Part shown: piece by piece, positions 28,598-37,825 of the stretch
Position numbering within the stretch: the stretch's first letter is position 1
How the letters are laid out: each line of letters begins with the position of its first letter
Origin: Enterobacter cloacae
GTDB taxonomy: Bacteria; Pseudomonadota; Gammaproteobacteria; Enterobacterales; Enterobacteriaceae
Direction of reading: 5' to 3'
Assembly: GCF_013375935.1 (NCBI RefSeq)
Contig: NZ_CP056117.1
Span: 1,736,001-1,800,000, forward strand
Length of the DNA stretch: 64,000 bases
The notes under the pieces: generated by a model
The model's database searches: none
Told to the model about the DNA's origin: nothing
Seen by the model: only the letters and a program-made list of their open reading frames with translations
Made by a program: the position numbers and the translations under genes

Positions 28598-28602
28598 ACG
28601 CT

Positions 28603-29511
28603 ATGGCTATTGTTGATCTGAGCCAGCTCGCCGCGCCTGATGTCGTGGAAGAGGTGGACTATGAGACGCTGCTGGCAGAACGAAAGGCCACCTTTGTCTC
28701 GCTGTATCCTGAGGCGGAGCAAGAGGCGATCGCGCGCACGCTGACCTTAGAGTCAGAGCCGATTGTGAAGCTGCTTCAGGAAAACGCGTATCGGGAAGTT
28801 ATCTGGCGCCAGCGCGTTAACGAGGCCGCACGAGCGGTCATGCTGGCCTACGCCGCGGGCAGCGATCTCGACCAGATTGGGGCAAACGCTAATCTTGAGC
28901 GTCTGGTGATTACCCCTGCCGACGACACTACGTTCCCGCCCACGCCTGCCGTGATGGAGTCCGATACCGATTTTCGTCTGCGCATCCAGCAGGCGCCGGA
29001 AGGGTTGAGCGTGGCCGGTTCGACAGGGGCCTATCAGTTCCATGGCCGCAGCGCGGACGGGCGGGTGGCGGACATTTCCGTTATTAGCCCCCAACCCGCG
29101 AACGTCACGGTTTCCGTACTCTCCCGGGAGAATAACGGCGTGGCGTCTGAAGAGTTGCTCACCATTGTGCGTAACGCGCTGAACGATGAGGACGTCAGGC
29201 CCGTCGCCGACCGGGTGACCGTGCAGTCAGCCAGGATTGTCGACTACACCATTGTGGCCTCGCTGTACTTGTTCCCGGGGCCTGAAAGTGAACCGGTGCT
29301 CAACGCGGCCAGAGCCCGGCTGCAGGCCTATATCACGGCGCAGCACCGGCTGGGGCGCGATATCCGCAAGTCTGCCATTTACGCGGCACTTCACGTTGAA
29401 GGGGTGCAGCGCGTGGAGCTGACCGCACCCGCAGCCGATATCGTGCTCGATGCAACTCAGGCCTCATGGTGCAGCCAGTACAGCGTAACCGTGGGAGGGA
29501 GCGATGAGTGA
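28603..29511 (+). CDS. J: Baseplate wedge protein gpJ
   Basis: 302 residues, the P2 gpJ length, with the family N-terminus (VDLSQLAAPDVVEEVDYETL) and LAYAAGSDLDQIGANANLER. Equivalent to T4 gp6/Mu gp47 wedge proteins that join the spike hub to the fibres. Ends overlapping the start of I by 8 bp. Confidence 0.92.
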   Translation: MAIVDLSQLAAPDVVEEVDYETLLAERKATFVSLYPEAEQEAIARTLTLESEPIVKLLQENAYREVIWRQRVNEAARAVMLAYAAGSDLDQIGANANLERLVITPADDTTFPPTPAVMESDTDFRLRIQQAPEGLSVAGSTGAYQFHGRSADGRVADISVISPQPANVTVSVLSRENNGVASEELLTIVRNALNDEDVRPVADRVTVQSARIVDYTIVASLYLFPGPESEPVLNAARARLQAYITAQHRLGRDIRKSAIYAALHVEGVQRVELTAPAADIVLDATQASWCSQYSVTVGGSDE

Positions 29512-30034
29512 CGCCCGTCTTTTGCCGGTTGGCTCGTCGCCTCTTGAGGTGGCGGCCGCCCGCGCCTGTGCGGAGATAGAAAAAACGCCGGTACCGCTGC
29601 GCCATCTCTGGAGTGCGGATACCTGCCCGGCAAATCTGCTGCCGTGGCTGGCGTGGGCGTTGTCGGTCGATCGCTGGGATGAGAGCTGGCCGGAAGCCAC
29701 CAAGCGGGACGTGATCCGCGCGGCGTGGTTTATCCATGCCCACAAGGGAACGATTGGCGCCGTTCGCCGCGTGGTGGAGCCGCTCGGCTATCTCATTAAC
29801 GTCACCGAGTGGTGGCAAACCAACGATCCGCCCGGCACCTTCCGCCTTGATATCGGGGTATTAGATACCGGTATCACCGAAGAAATGTATTACGAGATGG
29901 AGAGGCTTATCGCTGATGCAAAGCCTGCCAGCCGCCACCTTATCGGCCTGAATATTATCCAGGACATTCCGGGTTACCTCTATACCGGAGCCCTGAGCTA
30001 TGACGGCGACATCATCACGGTTTACCCCGGATAA
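29504..30034 (+). CDS. I: Tail protein gpI
   Basis: 176 residues, the P2 gpI length (SDARLLPVGSSPLEVAAARA, LWSADTCPANLLPWLAWALS, RWDESWPEATKRDVIRAAWF). A baseplate-periphery protein that links the wedges to the tail fibres. Intact frame; 11 bp before gene H. Confidence 0.92.
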   Translation: MSDARLLPVGSSPLEVAAARACAEIEKTPVPLRHLWSADTCPANLLPWLAWALSVDRWDESWPEATKRDVIRAAWFIHAHKGTIGAVRRVVEPLGYLINVTEWWQTNDPPGTFRLDIGVLDTGITEEMYYEMERLIADAKPASRHLIGLNIIQDIPGYLYTGALSYDGDIITVYPG

Positions 30035-30045
30035 GCGAGAGCACA

Positions 30046-32349
30046 ATGACAGTGAAATATAAAACGGTTATCACCAAAGCCGGTGCAGAAAAACTGGCGG
30101 CAGCAACCGTCCCGAACGCGAAGAAAGTTAACTTTACCGCAATGGCGGTCGGCGACGGCGGCGGTGCGCTGCCCGTTCCTGATGCCAGCAAGACAAAGCT
30201 GGTGAACGAAGTCTGGCGCCACGCGCTGAACAAAATTAGCCAGGACAAGAAGAACAAAAACTACGTTGTGGCGGAGCTGCTGATCCCGCCCGAGGTCGGC
30301 GGTTTCTGGATGCGCGAGATGGGGCTTTATGACGATACCGGAACGCTAATCGCGATGGGGAATATGGCTGAAAGCTATAAGCCCGCCCTGGCGGAGGGGT
30401 CAGGCCGCGCGCAGACCGTGCGAATGGTTATCATGGTGAGCGACATCGCCTCCGTTGAGCTCACAATTGACACCTCAACGGTGATGGCCACACAGGACTA
30501 CGTCGACGGGAAGCTTACGGAGCATGAGCAGTCTCGCCGTCATCCGGACGCCACGCTCACGGCGAAGGGCTTTACGCAGCTCAGCAGTGCAGTCGACAGC
30601 ACCTCGGAGGTGCTTGCTGCAACGCCGAAAGCGGTAAAAGCGGCGTATGACCTGGCGAACGGGAAATATACCGCAGCGGACGCCACTACGGCGCGCAAGG
30701 GGATTGTTCAGCTGAGTAGCGCAATCGACAGCGTGTCTGAGGTGCTGGCGGCAACGCCGAAGGCGGTGAAGGCGGCGTACGACAGCGCTACTGCAGCCAA
30801 TAAAAATGCCAGTGAGCGAGTCAGTAAAGCTGGCGACAGTATGTCAGGAACGTTAAATCAGGACTCTGTAGTCCAGGCTACCTATAACTTAACGGCACTT
30901 TCCAACGCTACAACAGGCAATAAAAATTATTTGCGTAAAATGCGCGGCGGAGCAGCGGACACTATCTGGCATGAAACCGTGCAGGGTGTTGAGTATCGTC
31001 TGGCTACAGGCAATACAGATGCGCAGGAGGAGTTGGCAATTAGCGCGAGTACAGGCCTGAGAGTGAGGGGAAATATTACCTCGCAACTAGGTGGGTTCTA
31101 TTCGGGAAACACGAAAAAGCTTTCCTTTGTTTCAGCTAATACCTCTGACAGGAATGCAGTCTTGCGCCTTTGGGGGAATGTAGATCGGCCAACTGTCGTT
31201 GAACTGGGGGATGACACCAGCTACCACTTCTACTCTCAGCGAAATAAAGATGGCTCGTTATTGTTTCAGGCTAACGGCGCAGGACAGTTTAGCGGTTATT
31301 TACGTTCCAATGGAGAAGTACAATCCATTTCAGCAAATAGCTATCGAATAGCATATGGGAACTATGGATGTTTCTGGCGTAATGATGGTAATAATTTATA
31401 TCTGATGCTAACCAATAAGGGAGACGCGTACGGCAACTACAACGCATTGCGTCCATTACGTGTTAGCCTTGAAACCGGGGCACTGCAATCTGAAACACCT
31501 TTAACGGTAGATAATACCATTTACGCCACTAAGGAAGTTACCGCCGGTTATAGCAATTCATTTGCATGGGTAGAGCAGTACAAAACAAAAGCACCATTTT
31601 ATAACTCATATTCAACAAGTGGAGCGAGTGAATACCATCCTGCTTTAAAACAACAGGCAAGTATTGCCGGAGTTAACTCATGGGCTTTTTCAATGGGGTC
31701 TCTGGTATCCGGGACTGCTCTTTCATGGCATCTGCACATGAAAGGAAGCGGCGCACAGGATATAAACTACAAATGGGACACCAGCGGTAATTTTAGCGCG
31801 CCGGGCCAGATCATTCCTGGAAGCTTTGCTAATTTCGACACTCGCTATTATACCAAAGCACAATCGGATGCGGGTTATATGGCGAAAGCGGGGGCCTATA
31901 CCAAGGCAGAAAGCGACGGGCGTTTTCAGCCTAAAGGTAATTACACCCCTGCTGGCCAGGCTTATACTAAAGCGGAGAGTGACGGACGATATCAGCCTAA
32001 AGGAAACTATACCCCCGCAGGACAGGCCTATACCAAAGCTGAATCGGATGCACGTTACGGGGTGGGTAAAACAACGACCGGCAACAATAACGCCTACTAT
32101 ACGCACGGCAATGGCGCTGTTTTCATGCAGGCGGTTAGGGGGATTTCAGTAGGCAATAACACTGCTGTCACCGTGACTCTGCCTACCTCCTTCCCTAATG
32201 GTATTTTGGGAATAGGTGCCAGTTATTGGGGGGCCGGGGGTAATAACTCTGACTCGTTTTATCTTTGCACTCCGGTGGGTAAAAATCAGGTAAAAATTGA
32301 AACCCATAACTGTAACGGCGCATTTTCATTAATTGTCTCGGGTTATTGA
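30046..32349 (+). CDS. H: Tail fibre gpH with variable receptor-binding end
   Basis: 767 residues. The N-terminal attachment domain (1-165; KYKTVITKAGAEKLAAATVP, FWMREMGLYDDTGTLIAMGN) is P2-like. Two copies of a repeat with LAATPKAVKAAYD follow (about 176-246). From about residue 258 the DNA becomes AT-rich and similarity to P2 fades, as expected where a fibre end has been exchanged. Near the C-terminus 66-nt repeats encode YTKAESD...QPKGNYTPAGQ units (617-660), then a compact globular tip ending NCNGAFSLIVSGY. This end would set the receptor (probably LPS) and so the target range. Followed by its assembly chaperone. Confidence 0.92.
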   Translation: MTVKYKTVITKAGAEKLAAATVPNAKKVNFTAMAVGDGGGALPVPDASKTKLVNEVWRHALNKISQDKKNKNYVVAELLIPPEVGGFWMREMGLYDDTGTLIAMGNMAESYKPALAEGSGRAQTVRMVIMVSDIASVELTIDTSTVMATQDYVDGKLTEHEQSRRHPDATLTAKGFTQLSSAVDSTSEVLAATPKAVKAAYDLANGKYTAADATTARKGIVQLSSAIDSVSEVLAATPKAVKAAYDSATAANKNASERVSKAGDSMSGTLNQDSVVQATYNLTALSNATTGNKNYLRKMRGGAADTIWHETVQGVEYRLATGNTDAQEELAISASTGLRVRGNITSQLGGFYSGNTKKLSFVSANTSDRNAVLRLWGNVDRPTVVELGDDTSYHFYSQRNKDGSLLFQANGAGQFSGYLRSNGEVQSISANSYRIAYGNYGCFWRNDGNNLYLMLTNKGDAYGNYNALRPLRVSLETGALQSETPLTVDNTIYATKEVTAGYSNSFAWVEQYKTKAPFYNSYSTSGASEYHPALKQQASIAGVNSWAFSMGSLVSGTALSWHLHMKGSGAQDINYKWDTSGNFSAPGQIIPGSFANFDTRYYTKAQSDAGYMAKAGAYTKAESDGRFQPKGNYTPAGQAYTKAESDGRYQPKGNYTPAGQAYTKAESDARYGVGKTTTGNNNAYYTHGNGAVFMQAVRGISVGNNTAVTVTLPTSFPNGILGIGASYWGAGGNNSDSFYLCTPVGKNQVKIETHNCNGAFSLIVSGY
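31894..32060 (+). repeat. Tandem 66-nt repeats in the fibre gene
   Basis: Two full 66-nt units (31894-31959 and 31960-32025) and a third partial unit, encoding 22-residue YTKAESD-type fibre repeats. The copies differ at many third positions, so they are old or under selection for protein sequence rather than fresh duplications. Confidence 0.8.
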
Positions 32350-32350
32350 T

Positions 32351-32782
32351 ATGAATAAATATTTTAGCAATGAAGAAAATAGTTTTTACCTTGAGGAAAC
32401 GGTTCGGGTATACGAAGCACAAGGTATTCCCGTTCCCTCAGATCTCGTGAAAATAACCGACTCAGAATATGAAGAATTCATGGTTTCTCCGGACAGAAAA
32501 ACACCTCGTTTCAATGTGAATCGTAACTGCATGGAATGGGTCGATATTGCCCCACCCTCGAAAGAAGAGTCCGTTGACAATGCTGATTCACTGAAATCAC
32601 GATTAATGTCTGTTGCTACTCAGGCAATTTTGCCGCTGCAGGATGCTGTTGATTTAGAAATGGCTACAGAAAAAGAGAGCACGTTACTGACTGAGTGGAA
32701 GAAGTATCGTGTACTACTTAGCCGTATTGACGTCAACAATGCACCGGATATTGAATGGCCTGAGACACCGCTCAGCGAGTAA
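32351..32782 (+). CDS. Tail fibre assembly protein (gpG/Tfa family)
   Basis: 143 residues from ATG 32351, one base after the H stop. The upstream in-frame start at 32333 lies inside H and is rejected. The C-terminal half is the Tfa/gpG signature (QAILPLQDAVDLEMATEKES, LLTEWKKYRVLLSRID, APDIEWPETP). The N-terminal half is diverged, as in chaperones matched to a particular fibre tip. AT-rich like the end of H, so fibre and chaperone probably moved as a pair. Confidence 0.88.
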   Translation: MNKYFSNEENSFYLEETVRVYEAQGIPVPSDLVKITDSEYEEFMVSPDRKTPRFNVNRNCMEWVDIAPPSKEESVDNADSLKSRLMSVATQAILPLQDAVDLEMATEKESTLLTEWKKYRVLLSRIDVNNAPDIEWPETPLSE

Positions 32783-32801
32783 ATAAACCCTGATTCTCTG
32801 C

Positions 32802-32848
32802 TGCACCCCAATCTTTGGATACTCCAGAGAGTAAGGTGCATTTTTTTT
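32802..32848 (+). terminator. Terminator of the V-G operon
   Basis: Outer stem TGCACC/GGTGCA, inner stem CTTTGGA/TCCAGAG, then eight T. Begins 20 bp after the assembly gene stop. Confidence 0.8.
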
Positions 32849-33042
32849 AACAGTACACCCATCCTCTTGCTGCCAAATCGTCATTACTCCTGATTTTACC
32901 TGAACACCTCTCCTCATTATTGAGGAGAGCATCGATATTCGCTCAGCTATCCAGTGAATACATTCGATGGCGATTGTTTCTTCTGAATCGATCGCTAAAA
33001 CTAATTAATTCTCGTTTTAATTCTGCTCAACCGCCCACTGTG

Positions 33043-33066
33043 CGTTGTGCTGCCATCCCTCCAACG
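33043..33066. promoter_or_regulatory. Ogr/Delta-type late activator site (PF)
   Basis: CGTTGT-N12-CCAACG, a dyad (CGTTG/CAACG) with the spacing of the P2 late-activator site TGTTGT-N12-ACAACA. Centre 33,054-33,055 puts a start near 33,110 if the usual -55 geometry holds, 25 bp before gene FI. This is the best of the three candidate late promoters. Confidence 0.65.
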
Positions 33067-33134
33067 GCATTACGTTTCAAGCCTTCTCTACTCAAGTGAA
33101 AATAGCCTCACCACTAAACCACGGAGTTAAACGG

Positions 33135-34328
33135 ATGGGCGACTATCACCACGGCGTGGAAGTCATCGAAATCAACGATGGCACGCGCACCATTTCTACC
33201 GTCTCGACGGCAATCATCGGTATGGTCTGTACGGCCAGCGATGCTGACGAACAGACATTTCCTCTTAACGAGCCAGTGCTCATTACCAATGTACAATCCG
33301 CCATTGCGAAAGCCGGCAAACAGGGGACGCTCTCTGCCTCCCTGCAGGCTATCGCTGACCAGTGCAAGCCGGTCGTTGTGGTTGTGCGCGTTGCCGAAGG
33401 TATCGACAACCCGGAAGATCCTGATGCAGCACAGAAGCAGACTATCTCTAACATCATCGGTACCACCGACGAAAACGGCAAATATACCGGCCTGAAGGCG
33501 CTTCTCACCGCCAAAACGGTGACCGGCGTTAAGCCACGCATTCTCGGCGTACCGGGGCTGGATTCGCAGGAAGTGGCGACCGCGCTGGCAGCGACGTGCC
33601 AGAGCCTGCGCGCGTTTGGCTATGTCAGCGCATGGGGCTGTAAAACCATTCCTGAGGCTATCAACTATCGCAAAAACTTCAGCCAGCGCGAGCTGATGGT
33701 GATTCACCCGGATTTTCTGGCGTGGGATACCGCAACGAACGTCACCAAAACGGCCTGGGCGACCGCTCGCGCGCTTGGCCTGCGCGCTAAAATCGACCAG
33801 ACCACCGGCTGGCATAAAACCCTGTCCAACGTGGGCGTCAACGGCGTTACCGGCGTGAGCGCCTCTGTCTCCTGGGATCTGCAGGAACAGGCTACCGATG
33901 CAAACCTGCTGAACCAGGCTGGCGTGACCACGCTGATTCGCAATGACGGTTTCAAATTCTGGGGCAACCGTACCTGCTCTGACGATCCGTTATTCCTGTT
34001 TGAAAACTACACCCGTACCGCACAGGTACTGGCCGACACCATGGCAGAAGCGCACGCATGGGCGATGGATAAACCCATTACCCCAACGCTTATCCGCGAC
34101 ATCATTTCCGGTATCAACGCCAAATTCCGTGAGCTGAAAACCAATGGCTACATCGTTGACGGCTCCTGCTGGTATGACCCGGAATCGAATGACGTGTCGA
34201 CCCTCAAAGCGGGGAAACTGTATATCGACTACGACTACACCCCTGTTCCGCCGCTGGAGAATCTGACCCTGCGCCAGCGCATCACCGATACCTATCTGGC
34301 AGACCTGTCAGATTCGGTTAACAGCTAA
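33135..34328 (+). CDS. FI: Contractile tail sheath gpFI
   Basis: 397 residues from ATG 33135 (CGGAG ribosome site), close to P2 FI (396); the frame is open further upstream but that part is the promoter. Sheath motifs: [24 protein letters not shown]-type core, RPYVLG-equivalent and the C-terminal [17 protein letters not shown]. It polymerises around the tube and contracts to drive it into the target envelope. Intact. Confidence 0.93.
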   Translation: MGDYHHGVEVIEINDGTRTISTVSTAIIGMVCTASDADEQTFPLNEPVLITNVQSAIAKAGKQGTLSASLQAIADQCKPVVVVVRVAEGIDNPEDPDAAQKQTISNIIGTTDENGKYTGLKALLTAKTVTGVKPRILGVPGLDSQEVATALAATCQSLRAFGYVSAWGCKTIPEAINYRKNFSQRELMVIHPDFLAWDTATNVTKTAWATARALGLRAKIDQTTGWHKTLSNVGVNGVTGVSASVSWDLQEQATDANLLNQAGVTTLIRNDGFKFWGNRTCSDDPLFLFENYTRTAQVLADTMAEAHAWAMDKPITPTLIRDIISGINAKFRELKTNGYIVDGSCWYDPESNDVSTLKAGKLYIDYDYTPVPPLENLTLRQRITDTYLADLSDSVNS

Positions 34329-34339
34329 GGAGCTGAAGC

Positions 34340-34858
34340 ATGGCGTTACCACGCAAACTTAAATATCTGAATATGTTCAACGATGGCCTGAGCTATATGG
34401 GCGTTGTTGAGTCTGTCACCTTACCGAAGCTCACCCGCAAGCTGGAGAAATATCGCGGCGGCGGTATGCCGGGCTCGGTCTCCGTCGACCTCGGCCTGGA
34501 CGATGACGCCCTGGCGCTGGAGTGGACTATTGGTGGTCTGCCGGACGTCGCGCTGTGGGCACAGTATGCCTCTCCGGGCGCGGACAGCGTGCCGCTGCGT
34601 TTTACCGGATCCTTCCAGCGTGACGATACCGGCGAAATCTCTGCGGTGGAGATCGTGATGCGCGGCCGTCATAAAGAGTTCGATGGCGGCGAGAACAAGC
34701 AGGGCGAAAGCGGCACCACCAAGATGTCGACCGAGTGTGCCTACTACCAGCTCACTATCGATGGCAAAGAGGTCATCGAGATTGACATCATCAACATGGT
34801 GCTGAAGGTTGACGGCGTCGATCGTCTGGCGGAACACCGTAAGGCCATCGGCCTGTAA
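34340..34858 (+). CDS. FII: Tail tube protein gpFII
   Basis: 172 residues, P2 FII length (ALPRKLKYLNMFNDGLSYMG, VTLPKLTRKLEKYRGGGMPG, MKVDGVDRLAEHRKAIGL-like end). Forms the inner tube. 11 bp after FI and followed by a strong hairpin. Confidence 0.93.
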   Translation: MALPRKLKYLNMFNDGLSYMGVVESVTLPKLTRKLEKYRGGGMPGSVSVDLGLDDDALALEWTIGGLPDVALWAQYASPGADSVPLRFTGSFQRDDTGEISAVEIVMRGRHKEFDGGENKQGESGTTKMSTECAYYQLTIDGKEVIEIDIINMVLKVDGVDRLAEHRKAIGL

Positions 34859-34863
34859 CCCTT

Positions 34864-34905
34864 AACCGGCCGCAGCTGCTGGCCGGTTACTTCCCCTTTT
34901 TGAGA
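34864..34905 (+). terminator. Terminator or attenuator between FII and E
   Basis: AACCGGCC pairs with GGCCGGTT (34864-34871 with 34881-34888) and is followed by ACTTCCCCTTTTT. It would let sheath and tube be made in excess over E, T, U and D. Confidence 0.7.
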
Positions 34906-34913
34906 GTAACGAA

Positions 34914-35222
34914 ATGGAAAATATCAACGAGACCGTTATCAACGAAAGCGAAAACCCAAACACCGTCACGCTTGATAGCCCCGTTCTGCGCGGCGAGCAA
35001 AAAATCGAAAAAGTGACCGTCGCAAAACCCAATGCGGGCACCCTGCGTGGCGTTTCGCTGGCGTCGCTGGCGCAATCCGACGTGGATGCCCTGATTAAGG
35101 TGCTGCCGCGAATGACCTCTCCGGCGCTGACCGAACATGAGATTGCGCGTCTGGATGCCTCCGACCTGCTCTCGTTTGCCGGTAAGGTGGTCGGTTTTTT
35201 GTCACCGACTTCGGCTCGCTGA
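34914..35222 (+). CDS. E: Tail assembly chaperone gpE
   Basis: 102 residues, P2 gpE-like (MENINETVINESEN, NAGTLRGVSLASLAQSDVDA, LIKVLPRMTSPALTEHEIAR). Cytoplasmic tape-measure chaperone. The slippery sequence near its end makes the longer E+E' product by -1 frameshifting (next entry). Ends SPTSAR. Confidence 0.9.
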   Translation: MENINETVINESENPNTVTLDSPVLRGEQKIEKVTVAKPNAGTLRGVSLASLAQSDVDALIKVLPRMTSPALTEHEIARLDASDLLSFAGKVVGFLSPTSAR

Positions 35223-35374
35223 GATTTCCCGAAAACCTGTCGGTCGACGATCTGATGGCGGATATCGCGGTGATTTTTCACTGGCCGCCGTCAGAGCTGT
35301 ACTCCCTGAGCGTGACCGAGCTCCTCATATGGCGCGAAAAGGCGCTACAGCGAAGCGGAAACCACCATGAGTAA
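34914..35374 (+). CDS. E': gpE+E' fusion by -1 ribosomal frameshift
   Basis: After T-TTT-TTG at 35195-35201 the -1 frame stays open to 35374 and reads FVTDFGSLRFPENLSVDD then LMADIAVIFHWPPSELYSLS and ends RSGNHHE, a clear gpE' sequence. The fusion is about 153 residues, similar to the P2 E+E' product of about 142. Dual E and E+E' chaperones, like lambda gpG and gpGT, load the tape measure during tube assembly. The E' stop overlaps the T start. Confidence 0.85.
35195..35201 (+). promoter_or_regulatory. Programmed -1 frameshift heptamer T-TTT-TTG
   Basis: Six T followed by G, in phase with the E frame as X-XXY-YYZ. Position and flanking frames match the P2 E/E' slip site. Confidence 0.85.
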
Positions 35375-37814
35375 TAATGTCAGACTTCAGGAGCTGCTGA
35401 ATGCAGTCGACCGGGCAAGCCGACCGCTTAAGGCTATCCAGAATGCCGGCCTCTCTCTTGAGAGCGCGATCCGTGATTCGCAGGCGGCTCTGCGCGCGCT
35501 CGACGAGCAGGCGGCCCGCGTTGATGGGTTCAGAAAAACAGGCAGCCAGCTTGCCGTCACGGGGCAGGCGCTTGCCCAGGCGAAACAACAGACGGCGGCG
35601 CTGGCGCTCGAACTACGAAACACGCAAAACCCGACCCGCGAGCAGAGCGAGGCGCTGGCGGCAGCACGACAATCCGTAGCCGCCCTGAAGCTTGAGTACA
35701 ACACGTTGCGCCAGTCCATGCAGCGTCAGCGAGGCGAACTTGCACAGGCGGGGATTAACACGCGCACCCTGGCATCAGATGAACGTCGTTTAAGAAAGAG
35801 CATCAGCGAAAAAACGCTGCACCTCAACGAGCAGAGAGAGGCGCTTGCCCGGGTCAGTCAGCAGCAGGCGCGGCTCAATGCCGTTCAGAGCCGCTACGAG
35901 TCCGGCAAACGTGTTGTCTCGCGCGTACATCAGCTTGCCGGCGCGGGCGTGGGTATGGCAAAAGCGGGGTTCGACCAGACGTCCCGTTTTATGGCGCCGG
36001 GTATCAGCCTTGAAAAGCAGATGTCTGCCATTCAGGCAAATCTGGGGCTGGAGAAGGGCGACGCCAGGCTTGAGGCCATACGCCAGCAGGCGAAGGACGT
36101 CAGCGTCAGTACGGGAACCTCAACGGATACTATCGTTCTGGCGCAGCGCGAGCTGGTGCGCTCAGGATATGACGCCGATGGGGTGCTTGCGGCTACGGCT
36201 CCCGCGGTCAACCTCAGCCTTGCGGGAGATGTTGATGCAGCAAAAGCGGCCGACATCATCAGCGATGCACAGACCGCGTTTAATCTGGCGAGCACCGATG
36301 CCGGGCGTATCGCAGACGTTCTCACCCGCGGATTTACCACGTCTGGTACCAGCCTCACCGAGCTGGGGACTGCCGTTGCCTCTGCCGCGCCAGCCGCCAG
36401 CAGCGCAGGCGTCAGCCTTGAAGAGACCACGGCACTGCTGGGCATTCTGATGGAAAAGGGGGTAAAAGGGACCGCTGCCGGCGCCGGGGTCAGCGCTGTG
36501 CTGAGCCAGCTTCAGCTGCCGAACAGCCAGCGCTCTGCGGCGCTTGGTGAACTCAACGTGCAGACCCATGACGGGCAAGGCAATCTGCTACCGGCGGAAA
36601 ATATCCTTAAGGCTATCTCCGACTCTTTCGAAAAGAGCAAGCTCGGCACGGCGCAGCAGACGGCGTACCTGAAGGCCATCTTCGGCCAGGGTAACGCGCG
36701 GGAAGCAGGGATACTGGTTTCGGCTGCGGGCAACGGAACGCTCGCTGAGAAAAGCCAGCAGCTTCAGGGGGCTAATGGCAGTTCCGCGCGGCTGGCGTCC
36801 ATTCGGACTGATAACCTCGACGGCGATGTTAACAAGCTCCAGGCGGCGTGGAGCGGCCTGAAGATTGACATCTTTGATAAGGCGGATGGCGCGTTGCGCA
36901 CCCTGACCACCACCGCGACCGGATGGCTCAGTACGCTCTCGCTTTGGGTGAACGCCAACCCTGAGCTGACGCAAGGCCTGGTCGGCGTTGTTGTCGGCGC
37001 GCAGGCGTTTGCCGGCATAGTGGGCGGGTTAGGTATGGTCGTCGCACCGATTCTGACGGGCCTGAACCTGGTCATAACCGCCGCGGGAATGTTAGGCACC
37101 ACCTTTAGCGTGGTCGGCGGCAGCATTATGACGATCCTCGGTGCCCTCAGCTGGCCCATCATTGCCATTGGTGCGGCGATTGCTGCGGGTGCATTACTGA
37201 TTTTTAAATACTGGGAACCCGTCAGCGCCTTCTTTGCCGGAGTGGTCGAAGGCCTTGCCGTGGTCTTCGCGCCACTGGGGGAGCTGTTTTCTCCGCTTCT
37301 GAAGGCGTTTGATTACATCTCGGAAAAACTGAGCGGGATCTGGCAGTGGTTCACCGACCTGATTACGCCTGTCAAAGCAGCCCAGCAAACCCTCGACAGC
37401 TTTAAAAACGCGGGTGTGGCGTTCGGCCAGGCGCTGGGGGATGCGTTGATGGCGCCGCTTAATCTGTTTAACAGCCTGAGCGGCAAGGCGACCTGGCTGC
37501 TGGATAAACTCGGTCTTATTAAAAAAGAGTCGGACAATATTGAGCCCGCTGCGGCGAAGGCAGAGTCAGCGTCCTCTGCGTCGGGGAGTTCTTATATTCC
37601 GCCGACATCGATCTATGGTGGCTACCAGAAATATCAGCCAGCCATCGCCACGGGCGGTCGCTCTTATGTCGATCAGAGCAAGAACGAATATCACTTCACG
37701 CTGCAGGGTGACATGGCATCCGGCGCGAGTCTCAGCCGGCAAATTCAGGATGCCCTGGATAGCAGAGAAAATCAGAGAGCGGCGGATCGGCGATCCAGCT
37801 TTATGTATGGTTAG
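35367..37814 (+). CDS. T: Tape measure protein gpT
   Basis: 815 residues, the same length as P2 gpT, so the expected tail length is like that of P2. A long coiled-coil N-terminal part (1-210) contains QAALRALDEQAARVDGFRKT. The conserved tape-measure (TP901-type) core includes FMAPGISLEKQMSAIQANLG and KGVKGTAAGAGVSAVLSQLQ. A hydrophobic multi-helix segment (about 535-620; GLVGVVVGAQAFAGIVGGLG) precedes the C-terminal domain. It sets tail length and may act at the target membrane on injection. Starts within E'; intact. Confidence 0.93.
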   Translation: MSNNVRLQELLNAVDRASRPLKAIQNAGLSLESAIRDSQAALRALDEQAARVDGFRKTGSQLAVTGQALAQAKQQTAALALELRNTQNPTREQSEALAAARQSVAALKLEYNTLRQSMQRQRGELAQAGINTRTLASDERRLRKSISEKTLHLNEQREALARVSQQQARLNAVQSRYESGKRVVSRVHQLAGAGVGMAKAGFDQTSRFMAPGISLEKQMSAIQANLGLEKGDARLEAIRQQAKDVSVSTGTSTDTIVLAQRELVRSGYDADGVLAATAPAVNLSLAGDVDAAKAADIISDAQTAFNLASTDAGRIADVLTRGFTTSGTSLTELGTAVASAAPAASSAGVSLEETTALLGILMEKGVKGTAAGAGVSAVLSQLQLPNSQRSAALGELNVQTHDGQGNLLPAENILKAISDSFEKSKLGTAQQTAYLKAIFGQGNAREAGILVSAAGNGTLAEKSQQLQGANGSSARLASIRTDNLDGDVNKLQAAWSGLKIDIFDKADGALRTLTTTATGWLSTLSLWVNANPELTQGLVGVVVGAQAFAGIVGGLGMVVAPILTGLNLVITAAGMLGTTFSVVGGSIMTILGALSWPIIAIGAAIAAGALLIFKYWEPVSAFFAGVVEGLAVVFAPLGELFSPLLKAFDYISEKLSGIWQWFTDLITPVKAAQQTLDSFKNAGVAFGQALGDALMAPLNLFNSLSGKATWLLDKLGLIKKESDNIEPAAAKAESASSASGSSYIPPTSIYGGYQKYQPAIATGGRSYVDQSKNEYHFTLQGDMASGASLSRQIQDALDSRENQRAADRRSSFMYG

Positions 37815-37825
37815 GGAGAGAGAAA

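Larger units (their letters stand above)
32783..33134. other. Non-coding gap between the fibre chaperone gene and FI
   Basis: About 350 AT-rich bases where P2 carries the lysogenic-conversion gene Z/fun. No gene is seen on either strand. It holds a terminator (32802-32848), a perfect 9-bp hairpin (32908-32929) and the Ogr dyad of the sheath-tube operon (33043-33066). Confidence 0.6.
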
